Shown here piece by piece: positions 34,421 to 46,722 of a stretch of 64,000 nt of DNA (positions are counted from its first letter, which is position 1; the number at the start of each line of letters is the position of its first letter). This DNA is from Berberis thunbergii (taxonomy: Eukaryota > Streptophyta > Magnoliopsida > Ranunculales > Berberidaceae). Below the pieces are notes generated by a model. That model saw nothing but the letters and a program-made list of their open reading frames with translations. It had not been told where the DNA came from and searched no databases. The stretch covers positions 372,001 through 436,000 of the forward strand of contig QNQO01000538.1 in the NCBI GenBank assembly GCA_003290165.1, written 5' to 3'. Position numbers and translations under genes: made by a program.

Positions 34421-35033
34421 TGACGAAATTACTAGTGTATCCTGCTGTTGGAGAATGGAATGGAATGGAGGAGATAGGAGGAGGAGGTGAAGAAATGAAA
34501 GCAGCTGGTTCCCGGGTTAATTCTGTCGGGAGAATCGAGAAATGCTGTATGTTGGTGCGATATGGATGAATCCATTCCAGGGTTTGATTGCGATACTGGG
34601 ACCACTGAACTACGTGTTCACATCTCTCGAACTATATTCCGTTTACGGACATAACATAGTCAAATATCTACTAGAATTGTCGTCGGTGTGCACAAATATG
34701 GCATACCTTTCATCTGCCAATTTTACCCTTATCTAATTCTATTCTATATTTTATTTAAAGACAATTTGACATGTCTTTGTCGGGCTCGAAATGTCGGCGT
34801 CTTTTGAATTCTGATTCGTCGAGATACTAATGGACTGGATGGTTGAGATGAATTTTAAAACTTTATTCTTTTTCGCTTTTTGAGGAGAGGATTTTGCACA
34901 ACGCCAGGAGTTGCTCCCATTGAATTCTATAATTACATGTTAGTTTTGTAAATCCATTTAAATGGATTGAGCTCGTGCCACACACTGATCGAATCAATTA
35001 AATCACATCATAAATTGATAAACATGTCATTGG

Positions 35034-35091
35034 TTGGGTTCAAACTCATGATCTAGTAGTACCATCCGTCAATCTCTAACCATTAAGTTGT
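35034..35091 (-). mobile_element. Short tRNA-like SINE remnant with 11-bp duplication
   Basis: The direct repeat CATGTCATTGG occurs at 35023-35033 and 35092-35102. Between them, on the minus strand, a box A-like ACTTAATGGTTAGAG and a box B-like ATGAGTTTGAACCC are spaced as in tRNA-derived SINEs. No tail is visible, so it may be a truncated copy. Confidence 0.45.
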
Positions 35092-35657
35092 CATGTCATT
35101 GGCATTGAAAGCCCCTTATTTGTTTATAAGACCCTTAAAATGATATATAATTATTTTGTTTAGAAATTCATTAATATTTTTTTTCTTATTATTGAATTGT
35201 TATAATAAAGTAAAACAAAAAGTACTAAATATTCGTGCACGTAGAGCGCTTCGACACCCTAATCTTTTGTAATTAGAGTTATTTACCTTTTGTTACATGT
35301 TCAATCTCATTTTTATGACAAAAGTAAGCTAGTTTTTTTATGTATCTGCGAGGCCTAGCTTCCTCTTGAACCACCATTATTGGTTCAAGTTCCTTAAGAG
35401 CTTTGTCGCAAGAAACTAGATAATTTAATGGATCTTCATTGTGGATCACTTCTCTGTAATTTTAAGGTTTGAAATCGTGAGAAGTTAAACTGAACTAAAA
35501 TTACAAACTATGAAAGTTAGGGGACCTAACTTCACCCAATATCTGTGTAATTAGTTACTAAACTGAAATCCAAACAAAACAATGGGACAGAGGGAACATA
35601 TACGTAGATTAGGGGCATAAAGTAAAAAATCACTTTCAAGTTTCAAGTATGTATCTA

Positions 35658-36003
35658 ATGTAGGGCGTGCTTGTTTGAGTTATATGTCTAATCTCTAACT
35701 AGAGGTCTTAAGAGATAAATAAATCTTTGAGTTAAGCTAGGAAACCAGGTTTTACAACCAGGTTCTGCAACTAGGATTATGTGACTTCATCAGAGGAGGT
35801 TTTTTAGAACCTCAAGATACAAAAACACTTTGAGGAGGTTTTGCAAAAACATGGTTTCTTAGTATTTTCGTAAATCTTTTATCATATGCAGAGGTGAGTG
35901 TCTAGTTAGACATCTCACCAAACACCTCATTCAGACAATAATAGCCGATATTTTGATATTTTAGACAAAATGTCTAAACTAGACATGTAAAGAAACAACC
36001 CCT
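35658..36003. mobile_element. Possible MITE (Tourist-like ends)
   Basis: The left end GGGCGTGCTTGTTTGAG and the reverse complement of the right end GGGGTTGTTTCTTTACA are weakly similar. The paired motifs GTCTAGTTAGACATCTC and GTCTAAACTAGACATG lie in the right half. TA/TTA borders are compatible with a PIF/Harbinger insertion. Evidence is weak. Confidence 0.3.
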
Positions 36004-37335
36004 TAGAATTAGAAATGAGTTGGAAAGATTAAAAAAAGTGATGATAAACTACAAATGAAGTTCAACTACACGATAATATACACGTAAGCCAAAGTTCGGG
36101 TCATGAGAAATTTAAATTAGTATGTTAACGATTGTTAAATAAGTAATCTAACTATTTGTGCTTAGGGTTGGCTTTGACTGCATCTATGATCAACCAACTT
36201 GCAACCAAAACTATGACCATCAATGTCTAATTATGAGTTATTTATGCTTCTACAAAACTTCAACAATATCTACTTCATCGTCAATTCTTTGTTCTCATCA
36301 GAAAAACCATGTACTCGATATTGAAGTTGGTAGTATTAGTTGAAATTTTGTACATTGAAGCTAGCATCATGTCTTCATCCTTCCATCTCATGCGTCCAAG
36401 TTAGTTTGCACATAATGAATTTTATTATGCCTGCAAAAAGATATTGATGCGTAAAAAAAATCGTCTTCCTGTGAGTTTGACCTGCAAAACAAATGTTAGA
36501 TTGTCAATGACCACTTTTTGGTGGCCAAAGGCACTTCGATGCTTAAGTCAGTAACTTTGTTTGAAGAAAAAAGTAAATATAGACAAAACTCAGTTAAAGT
36601 TGTATACATTTGTCGAATGTTCCCTTTACCTTTATAATGTTCGCGATTAATTCTCTGCGTGACTTAAGCATGTGAGGCGCAACGGGAAAAAATGTTTCTC
36701 GTAGCAGTCTCTTCCTTAATGGAGATACGTCTGTGGAGGGGTAACTACCTCCACGACTCTTTTTTGTGCAACATTCCTCTTCTTTATAAGAGAACTCGTG
36801 TCGAACCTGGACTCGGGTTCTGACTCGTACGGGCCTGAATTTGGGCTTTGTTTATATCTTCTTGTTGGTGGGCCTTATCTGGGCCTCTATAATTGGCTTT
36901 ATTCTTTTTGGGATTTATGAACTGGCTCAATAGATTGGACACTACATCCTCGTGATGGATGTTCTTTGTCACGTGTACGATTGTGATGATCGGTCTACTT
37001 TGATGTATCATCAGCTACCTCTCCACCCTTAGTTAGTGGGTATGTTCATGTATCCACTAGCTGTGTGGTGGTTTTGTTTTTTATTACAACATTACGACAC
37101 ATTTAGTGCTCTTGCTATCTGTTGCTGCTATTGTCTTTCCGATGTTCCATCCGCCAGTTCATTTTGGCGATTTCTGGGATTTCGTGTAGTTGTCATATCT
37201 TGCACGTTCTCCTGAGAGTAGACCTTTCATTGCCCATCCTTATAAAGGGAGAAGTTTGGGTGTGTTTTACTTCTTTTTGCACCTTCTCATTTTCCAGTTG
37301 TTGATTCTTTGATTTCTTGCATTTGTTTTGTAGTC

Positions 37336-39535
37336 ATGTCTAACTTCAGGGTTTTGAGCAGTGATGTTCTTAATGTATGCGAAGCTTTCTTTTTGCCTAA
37401 GCATGCAATGCACGTGACCCTAGACAACATTCATCACGATTATTCATTGTCGACTGATCTGAAGATCATTCTCCCCGAAGAGGGCGACAGTCATTGTCGT
37501 CTAAATGTACATTGCTTTGTATCTTGATATATTCAACTCTGGTTTCAGGCTTTCGGTTCCTACGATCATCTAGGAGTACTTGGATTTGGTTGGTATTGCT
37601 CCGACCCAACTGGTCCCTAATGGTTGGAAAGTAATGATTTTGACCTTAGCAAGGGCTCCTCAGTTCGTATCCTATGAATGCCAGGGTTCCACATTCTTTG
37701 GTGGAGTTTAGCGTAAAACCCAATTGCACTTGTTGTCTGCGTCCTCCTTTTTGTTTCAACGACCTGTGAGAGGAGTATGGGGTTGGTCGAGGTCTTGGTT
37801 CTATGCGTCTCTTTTTTCCAATTACTTCAGGCTTCGCAGGAATCAGAATCTACGGTCATTTCGGGAGCCTAAGATAGTCGAGTTGTCTTTGGAATAGCAA
37901 GAGTTATGCAGTCGATTTTGCGATCTTCCCCGAGTTTCAGTGAAAGATTTTCTCACTATGGATGCCATTAGTCGTAGTGGCTTATATTTGTTAGGTGAGG
38001 CGGGTCGTGTTTTAGAAGTGACTGTTGCGCACGTTGGTGATGTAGATGTTGGCTACCAAGAGGGTTCTGTTGACGAGCATGTAGGCTGAGTTACTTCCGT
38101 TGTTGTCCGAGGTTCTGGGAGTACTGGCTCGATTGTAGGAAACAGAAAGTTCCTAGGCCTCCCAGTCCTTCCAAGATACTACTGTCAGTTTCGGTCGTGT
38201 GTCGAAGAGGAAGAAGTTTGCTTCCTCAATTCTTGACGCTACTTCGGCTCCCTCTCACCTTACTTCTCTCCAAAAATGAGGTCATGGTTCGGAGGATGAT
38301 TCTTTTGCTCAGAAGCACGATGTGGTAAACCAAGTTCTCGAAAGGAGTAAGAAATAAGTTTTTCGTCTTTTAGATGACCAAGAGAAAATCTTGTTGCCTC
38401 TTATGGTTTGCCCGCCTCTACCGACATGTTCATTGATTACTAACGCATTATTGAGAATAAGATGTTTCAGTTTGGTTTTTGGCAGTCGAATAATCTGGGG
38501 GGTACCAAGACCTTGGATGACTTCGAGTATGATCTGTCAATGGAGGATTGAGTTGCTGCTCGAGCTCAAGATTTCAATCTTGTTGTTTATTCTGTTGTAG
38601 CTGGGACCTCGGATCACCTGCTACTCCCTCTGCGTCTCTTCCTGCTCCTAATGTGCTCGGAGAGATCTTTTGACCTTCCGAGGTTGATGTGCAGGACATC
38701 ACTCGCAACCTCATTGGTGGTTGTCATGGAAGGTTGGCTAATAGGGCTCTTATGCCCGTAAGCCAGCCACGTCACCATATTGATGATGGTCTCCAGTACC
38801 TTATGGAGAGGATGACACACCTTACTTTTGCTGCCGTGATGGGGTCAGATTGTCAGGCTGCTCACGACCAGGTGGCGCATATTGAGCAGAAACTAGTAGG
38901 ACACATCTTGGTCATTTCTCATGTTTTCCATCAATTGGATTTGATGAAGGCACGGTGCATAGAGCATGATAAGGCTGGGAATTTTACGCAACCGTCACTA
39001 GGGACTCAAGGCTATTCATAATATGTTTGCTTCTGACCTCGAGACATCTGAAAAAGAATTGGGCAGGTTGTGGTCCCGTCTTGATGCTCCTGAAAAAGAG
39101 TTATCGACCGAAAGGCTGAACGTGATGAAGCTATTCATTTTGCTGAGGAATGTTCTGCCAAGCTCAAGAGTTCCGCTATTCGAATCGCTCAGCTGAATTT
39201 CGAGTTTGTCGAGACCAAGTCTGTGGTCTCTGCTAAACTTGCGAATGTTAACAAAGAATTAGCGTCAACCTGAGCTGAGCTATCATTCGTTACTGAAAAG
39301 TTGAAGGCGACATCGATCGCGTACTGGAAGAGAGTAGTCGACAGTCGCCACGATTTCTTGGATTTCCTAGGAGACGCAAGGTTTAGACATGTCCAATTAC
39401 CATTTCTATACTTAAAAAGAATTTGATGATGTCGAATAAGTTGTTCCAGATTCACTGGGTGATCCGGATGTCGGAGAACCTTCTGAGCCCATATTGCCTG
39501 GAGATACTGCTCATGATGTTAATTCCCTTTCTTAA
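37336..39535 (+). pseudogene. Decayed 'putative gypsy type transposon' ORF
   Basis: Starts MSNFRVLSSDVLNVCEAFF at 37336. Near 37530-37680 another frame gives SGFRLSVPT, EYLDLVGIAPTQLVPNGWKVM, the conserved pattern of the family also seen antisense in the LTR element at 17734-20125. A coiled-coil-rich part follows (ERKAERDEAIHFAEE, AKLANVNKELAST, around 39100-39300), and then an acidic end VPDSLGDPDVGEPSEPILPGD with a stop near 39535. At least five frameshifts or stops. No LTRs were found around it. Confidence 0.55.
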
Positions 39536-39773
39536 TTGTTTTTTTTTTGTAATCTCCTTTTTTAGAAATCAATGGAAATTTTTTATTTCGCATTTTTTGT
39601 GTCAAGTGTGTCTAGCTCGTCAGCTTTTATTTATGACAATCCTGGGAGATTTTTGACTCGTTCGTCTAGATTTTTACGAATGACTTTGATGTTCGACGTT
39701 CTAGTTTGATAACAAATGCCTTGTGTTCGGAATGTAAATTCTACACATTATTAATGATTGTCTACATATAAAG

Positions 39774-39922
39774 TTGAATCTGCTCCAGAGACTGAAAAAA
39801 AGCTCTAGACTGAAAGTGTTGCCTGAGAAGCACAAGAATTTGCACACTACATTACTAATATTGGTGCTTATTGGGACCTATATGGTCATTGGAGATGGGG
39901 TTTTCACTCCTGTAATTTCCGG
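39774..39922 (+). pseudogene. Isolated exon of a HAK/KUP potassium transporter
   Basis: The frame reads RLKVLPEKHKNLHTTLLILV, LIGTYMVIGDGVFTPVIS and ends at a donor-like G/GTATGC. MVIGDGVLTPAIS is the signature around the second membrane segment of plant KUP/HAK transporters, and exon borders fall there in plant genes. No other KUP exon is recognised in the next 2 kb, so this is a gene fragment, perhaps carried by a transposon. Confidence 0.65.
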
Positions 39923-39959
39923 TATGCTTTACCTAGATGTGCAATTCATGTGTGTATAA

Positions 39960-40930
39960 TTTACTGAATCTCCTTTTGATTTGCTAAACTACACACTCTA
40001 ATCGTTTATACAGTTTTTTCAACGGTATTTTGTAGAAGTTGTAAGCAAAACATTAATAGTTGAGTTCATTCTATTTAATTCTATATTATGTTTTTTAAAG
40101 AAAATTCAAAATTTTACTCCAATAGTGAAATAAGTCTTAAAAAAAGGCGTACTACTATAGGATGCATTTTCAACCCTAGTTGTTGTTTATCCCCCTAGAC
40201 AAAACACATGAAAGGCCTATACAGTGCCTTAAATTGATGATTGTCTCAGTACCCTCCTTTGAAAAGACTAAACAAATTGCAATTTCAGTTTGTTGGCTTT
40301 AACATTTAGGGTTGGTAACCAAATTAGTAAAAGACGCGTGAAACCTTGGGTAGGTATCTTAACTGAACTTGTGTTGACTTTCTTGTTCTTGATGGATTTT
40401 TTATTCAATTTTTCTGACCATTAATCCATTTGTATTGTTGATTTTCTTTAAGTTTTGACCAAACCATTTGAGTTCATAGAAGCGTATAAAATTTGACTTG
40501 GTGGTGGTTGTACACTCAGTACTGATTTTAGTTTATTGAAAACAGAGATAGTAGATCTGTTGTCCATTTTCCATCCTTCATGAAGGGCTCTCATTAGTTA
40601 CTTGCACAAATTCTCTCCTTTAACTTGCCACCTTTGTTTTTATATGAATCAAATATCATTGCTTTTATTGATCTATGAAGCTCAAGAGATGCAATATCTT
40701 TTACTACTCGCTTGTTGGTTTAATAATAATGCATAGATAAATTTGTCTCAAGTATGATTCACAATTAATCTTGTTACTAAATCGATTTTCATCTCTAAAA
40801 GTAAGGAAATAATGTTAGACATTGCTAATGTTCGGGCAACACCTTATCTTGAATCGATGATTTGTTTCTTTTGTTCTAAGAATCCTTTAGGATTTGTTAA
40901 TAGCAACCTGAATTTCTTCAAGAAATCTTC
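39960..40930. other. Intergenic, nothing recognised
   Basis: AT-rich DNA without coding or repeat signal that I can name. The short frame 40812-41036 runs into the TRIM element and is not supported. Confidence 0.35.
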
Positions 40931-41473
40931 TGTCACAACTCGATCCAGAAAGTACTATATTGTCCGCTTTGGGCCCAAGGCCTGCACGGCTTTAAAACAC
41001 GTAATACTTTATAAATCCAAACTCTTACATATATAGTACATCACCCAGGCGATGTGAGACTATGATGTCCCCTTTGTAGCTTGCCAACCCTCTTGGGATC
41101 CATGGGCTCTTGGGCTTCTCCCTCACCCTCCCCCTCAAGTCCGCCCACACAAGGGTATCACAGTCCACCCCCTTGGGAGCCCAACGTCCTCGTTGGCACA
41201 CTTCTGGCTAGGTCAGACTCTGATATCATTCTGTCACGACCCAATCCACAGAGTACTATATTGTTCACTTTTGGCCCAAGGCCCGCACGGCTTTAAAATG
41301 CGTAGTACTTTGTAGATCCAAACTCGTACATATATAGTACATCACCCTCCCTCACCCAGGCGATGTGGGACTATGATCTCCCCTTTATAACTTGCCAACC
41401 TTCTTGGGATCCATGAGCTTTTGGGCTTCTCCCTCACCCTCCCTCTCAGATCCACCCACACAAGGGTATCACA
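40931..41473 (-). mobile_element. TRIM-type LTR element, 543 bp
   Basis: Two direct copies at 40931-41162 and 41232-41473 each begin TGTCAC and end ATCACA on the + strand (an LTR of TGTGAT...GTGACA on the minus strand). The minus strand next to the right copy reads TGATATCAGAGTC, close to the initiator-Met tRNA primer site TGGTATCAGAGC. Next to the left copy is the purine-rich AAGGGGGTGGAC. The flanks TCTTC and TCTCC match at 4 of 5. The internal region is only about 70 bp, with no gene. The second LTR has a 10-bp insertion. Confidence 0.85.
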
Positions 41474-42354
41474 TCTCCCTTTTGTTTCAGTACCATCACG
41501 GCGATGAATAGAACTAGTGCGTTAGTCACCGCATAAATGATAAAGGTACCGACAATTCACGAAATACTTGTCAGGTCAACAATATGTATATAGTTTCACT
41601 TTTGGTTGTTTCTTTGTTGAAGATACATGTTAAACACACTGAGATCCATTCATAAAAACACTGCTTGAAAGAAGCAACAGGTCCTTCCATACCCAAATGC
41701 CTAGGATTGGTTGTACTTGGATTCATTGGTCTCCATTTCAACATATCTTACTAATAAGGTAAATCATTTTTGGTCTTATTGATATATACCAATTTTACAA
41801 TGCTTTGCAACATAATTCTCATTTGGTACAAAAATGCTAGAGTTTTTATATTAACATTATAATTATTGTTAGTTTAAAAAGAAAGTAAAATTGATGAAAA
41901 CAAAATGTAAAGTTTTACCATAAGAACTCCAGGCCATGAAATAGTTGAAAGTATAGGAACACACCCATGAACCAAACCAGTTTGTTGATGTTGCTAGGCT
42001 ACCAGCAACTGCCTTAACATTTATTGGGGATATCTACAATCAAGTCAAGTTTTTGTTTAGGGTTGCAACTCATTATTGGGAAAATGGTACACTGCAACCA
42101 GTCAAGTTTTCGATTAGACATTGAGACAAGCGGTGATTTTGTATGTGCATTATGAACAGAGTTCCATGACAGAGATCATAGCTGGATTGCAAGTAGATGC
42201 CCCAGTGAGTTATCGAAAGGGTGTTTCTTATGTTGGTGGAAAGTAAGTTAATTGACTCCTTTCCTTGTGCTTTCCCAGGATAAAATTCTAATGTCGTTTA
42301 CTGAATATAAATTAAATTCCCAAGGTCAGATTTGATATTGATCGATTGATCTAC
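41474..42354. other. Intergenic, possible exon-like fragments
   Basis: A frame at about 42150-42240 (MTEIIAGLQVDAPVSYRKG) is followed by a donor-like GGAAAG/GTAAGT pattern, but I do not recognise the protein. Nothing else is supported. Confidence 0.3.
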
Positions 42355-42460
42355 ATGTGTTTTACCTTTTAAACCACGCCGCCATTTCCTCCCTCTCTCA
42401 CCATTCTACTCTATCACACCACCTACTTTTTTCTCACACCACCATACTCTCACACACCAC

Positions 42461-42468
42461 CTATATAA
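42461..42468 (+). promoter_or_regulatory. TATA box for the PMD gene of MULE B
   Basis: CTATATAA, aligned with CTATACAA at 6411 in copy A, upstream of the shared leader. Confidence 0.4.
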
Positions 42469-43898
42469 ACCAAAATCCAACATTTTCAACATTTTTCTCC
42501 CTCCCTCCATTCAAATCGAGAATGTTTTCCTCCCTCTCCCACAATGGTTCCTCCCTCTTCCATATTAAAATTCCTTCCAAATCTCTCCCCACACTCAAAT
42601 CCCTTGCAAATCTCCTTCCTCTCCCTAAAAAATCTTTCAAAATCTCTTCAAAATCGAAACCCTTACACCCTCAAAGTCTCCAAAACCTAAAAGCTGAAAA
42701 ACGCATTGTTTTGTTCGAAAATCTCTTGCAAAACGATTTTCTCTTGCACTCAAACTCTTCGGTAAGTGAGTTTATCTTTGGGTTTAAGATTTTAGTTTGG
42801 ATTGTATGTAAAGCATCCATTGTTTGCTTTTGTGCATTTGTTTCCATGTTTAGCTTTTGTGTATTTGTTTCCATGTTTAAAGTAGGATTGTTTATTTTTT
42901 TTTCTGCAATAATGTTGAGATATATAATGTTGGCATTTTTCTAGGACTCCAAATTGGTATTTTTCTTATTAGAATGTAGAGAAATGAGATATATAATGTT
43001 GTTTACATCCAAATTGGCTTTAGTATTGCTTTAAAATTAATAGAATATTGTACAAAAAATTGTCTTGAAGTATTTGTTTCCTTTTATTTGAAGGTTTATC
43101 ATGTCTTCTGTTGGTGAGGATGATGGAGGTGATAGATGTAGAAGACGACCCATGACAGTGTCTGCTCGACAATAGAGAACATAAAAGGTCAAATAAGTGG
43201 TAGAAGAACGAAAAAATTAAGAAATGACCAAAATAGGGACAAAGAAGTAAAAATGAAGATAAAAGAGAAGCAAATAAGGATTCAAATAGATCATCAAGAA
43301 GCATACAGATGAGTAGTTTTATTCCAAAGTCAAGCACAATCACAAGGGCAAGAAGGTTCGAGTGGTGCGGATGTTGGACATCAAGATGAGGAGTTAGAGG
43401 AGGAAGCATGGGATGAGAAGGAAGCAGGTGATGAGGAGGAAGCAGGGGAGAAGGGTAACGAAAAATAAGAAGCCATATGAGATTATTATCCCAGTGGTTC
43501 TGTGGATTGTTCCACATTAGTCGATTACCATGGTCATATTTGTCGTGCCATTTAGGATGGTGGGCCGGTAAATCAATATATTTAGTTGGTTAAAATATAT
43601 AAGCGCGTTATTTATACATATTTGGACATTGAATTACTATGTTTCTTGTATTTAGGAACGAGGTGCATTGCGGTGTCGGCATCAATATAAGAACTTCATG
43701 GATTGGGATTTGAAAAAAGAGTCGAGAGATGTAAAGAAAATGGTCTACAATAGTGGTATGTATCCCTTGATTAAATATCATAGGGTACATCCTGATAATG
43801 TGACAATTTGTGCTTTCGCGGAGCGTTGGCAACCTGAGACCAACACTTTCCACCTACCTTTTGGAGAGATGACTATCACCCTGGACGATGACTACCAT

Positions 43899-46722
43899 TG
43901 TAATACCCGCCTAATTAAATAAATATAAAAATTTCTTATTTATTAATTGTGGCATATGTTGTAATCTCAATTATTGGGAAAAAGATTTGTTTTGTGTCAT
44001 TGCTAAATACAATAAGGTGTGTGTGTGTGTGTTTAGCCAAAATTTGAAAATCCAAAAAAAAATAAGACATTTGCCTTAAGTAAACTAATTAGTCACACTC
44101 TAAAAAAAAAGGGTGCACATATATTTTAGTTAAACCCTAATCTTGATGGGTTTTATTCAATTTTCTTGGGCTTGAGTTTGGGCTTTCATGAAAGTAATGG
44201 TTAGGGTATTGGTTAGAGGGAAATAAAGGTTAAAAAAATGAGAGATGAGTGATGGTTGTGTTTAGCCAAATAAACCCTAATTAAAAACTCATTTAAGCCC
44301 TAGCCTCCTTTTTTTTTCTCTGGATACACACAGAAGAAAAGAAAAACCTACGTTGAAAAAGGTAGGAGGTGCTGAAGGAAGAAATTTGTCAAATCTTGGA
44401 ATTCTTGCAAAAAGAAGTTAGTAAAACTCAATCCCTAGACATTTTGATTTTATTTACATCTTTAATTGAGGGGAAAAAATCGATTTGACATTGTTGGTTT
44501 GATTTATATCTTTAATGAAAAATCGATTTGAAATCTTGGTTTGATTTAAACTTTAAATGAAAAAAAGAAAAAACAAATTGACATCACTTTTCACTGTTCA
44601 TGTTGATATTACTGTTCATGTTTCTGTTTGACATCACTGTTCTGGTTTGACATCACTGTTTTTGTTTGATATCACTGTTCACTGTTCCGGTTTTACATCA
44701 CTGTTTTTGTTCCTGTTTGACATCAATGTTCATTGTTCATGTTTCGGTTTTACATCACTGTTTCAGATCCTGTTCACATCTCTACTACTCTTTACTTGAT
44801 TAAAATCAGTCACAGTAGTTGTAAGCATGGAATAGGATTACATCCAGTAAGATAGGATGGCACCCAAGATTTTGCTATTGCATCATCATAACACGTGTCA
44901 TGTGACTAAACGTGGGATCTGGAACCCATTGATAATCCCATTAGAACGCCGATACGTAATCCGATTGTCCCTCTAAAACACCAATTTTTCCTTGAAATTC
45001 TGATGTGTCATCTTGAGTATGGCTTTGCTTGAGTGTGGGTTGAGGGAATATAAGTGCAATCTCTAAACCTTGTTAAGTTTTGTTATCACCTCGAGTTTCT
45101 CTCGAGTTCTTGATTATACTATAAACTGTTGAATGTCGGAAATTCAAAGTTTTCTTTACTTAGTTTTTTTTTTTTGGCTGATGGTATTGTGCATTATTCT
45201 TATTACCATCATAGTTGAACTAGGGCATCCCTAAAATCTCACTGAGATAGTGAAGTCGAGAAATTTTGGAGTCTCATTTTACTTATAGGTTATACCAAAG
45301 GGAAGATGTGGGAACTAGTTCCATTTGTTGCGTGTTAGGTGGTTTTAGCTACTTGGTTATTCTGAGTGTGCTAGATTTCACCACAGTAAATCAACTTTGG
45401 CATTAGTAGTGTTATGCAAATTAGTATTTGTAATTTTACATTATGGCTTGAAATACGTGGTTAGTATCTGATCAGATGATAAACTTGTATTTGACTGATA
45501 TGCAAATTGTCTTGCTAAGGAGTATCCTTATATTGAATGAGTTTGATCCATGTTGTGTTATAGAAATGTATTTATGAAAATATTATTTGTTCCCCAAGAG
45601 AATAGTGGATACTTTGGTTGATTTATTTATGGTTGACAAATCGTCACCATAAAAGAGTTTTGAGGATTTATTTATTTTTATGCTATTTTCCACAACTCCG
45701 AAAAAAAAAGTGAAAAGAAAAGAAATTTGTTTTGTATACAGACTTGCTTGTATACGTGTGATAAAATATTGGGTATGCAGACTTGCTTGCATATCGGTGC
45801 ACCGTTCAATGTGAGTTCGGTTGTACGTGTAGATTTAGGAAATGCTTGCCATGGATCGAACTTCGGGTGAGATGACATGTTCCTCGATGTGACATCCCAC
45901 TTGGAACATGTACGCTCCAAGTGGTTTCGAATGCAAGGGAGACACACTTGGGTGAGGTGTGTTCGACACAAGGAGGATAACGCAATTGTGGAAAAGAAAC
46001 AATATTTCTTTTTGTGTATGTGCATGATTACCTTAAAGGAATAAACTAAATGCTCATTCAACCATTGAATGAGAACTACATGTCTTCCTAGAGGTAGAAA
46101 ATGTGTTTTGTTAATATTTCAATAATAGTCTAATATGACTATCAATTGTATCATTGTTTGGAAATAAATCACATTTGTGAGAACTGATAACTTAGAAATA
46201 TTATCCGGTTGCTTTTAACATTTTCATGCAGGATGACAAGTCTACTCATATTTCTGCAGGTCAGACTTGTCATAGTCAATTTCTATAGTTAGGATGATAA
46301 CACATTTGCCTCATCTAGGAACTACCTGATGTGTGGTCGTTTATTGTTTTTTTTTGTGTGTTTATTTTGATGTTGTCATGTGCGGATTTATTGATTTTGG
46401 GATGAAGATTTCTCACACCAGCTTTATTGCTGACCCAAGTGAGCTTTTGCTTCTTGGGTACATTCTTTTGGGAATGTAGCCGATTAGCCTTTCAGGTTTA
46501 ATGACTTTTGAGCAGCATTACTGGAGTTTCGTTAGTGGAGCTAGCAACGCTAGAGTCTCTCCGGGTTAGAGTTTATTTGTTTCAGTAATTTAATCATGTT
46601 TTAGTTGTTGCTGCTATTTGTTTATATTGTTATTGAATTTTCACGTCCCGAGATTTGGGGAAACGGATAATCCTACGTGGATTTTAGGATTTTCATTTTC
46701 TTCGAAAAATTGGGGCGTCACA
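43899..46722. mobile_element. Solo LTR (2824 bp) inside the PMD gene of MULE B
   Basis: Begins TGTAATACCCG and ends GGGGCGTCACA, flanked by ACCAT (43894-43898) and ACCGT (46723-46727), 4 of 5 matching. The PMD reading frame is restored across it. There is no internal coding region and no second copy, so it is a solo LTR left by LTR-LTR recombination of a long-LTR element. The strand is not determined. Confidence 0.82.
44575..44790 (+). repeat. Degenerate short tandem repeat within the solo LTR
   Basis: About nine imperfect copies of units such as TTTGACATCACTGTTC, spaced roughly 20-25 bp. Likely slippage-derived. Confidence 0.7.

Larger units (their letters stand above)
34430..37335. other. 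Intergenic DNA between the CSB-like gene and a transposon ORF
   Basis: Mostly AT-rich. Holds the small elements at 35034-35091 and 35658-36003. The stretch 36600-37330 is likely the leader/LTR-side part of the transposon whose ORF starts at 37336, but I could not find a matching second LTR. No supported gene. Confidence 0.4.

Noticed and set aside
41081..41296. 71-codon Pro/Ser-rich frame
   Set aside because: Lies across the two LTRs of the TRIM element.
42355..42944. 195-codon open frame starting MFYLLNHAAISSLSHH
   Set aside because: Covers the CACC/TCTC-rich leader of the MULE B PMD gene; its composition is simple, and copy A has stops at matching positions.
43899..46722. An intron of the PMD gene instead of an inserted element
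   Set aside because: Begins TGTAAT and ends TCACA with a near 5-bp duplication; copy A has no comparable intron there, and the TG...CA ends fit an LTR.
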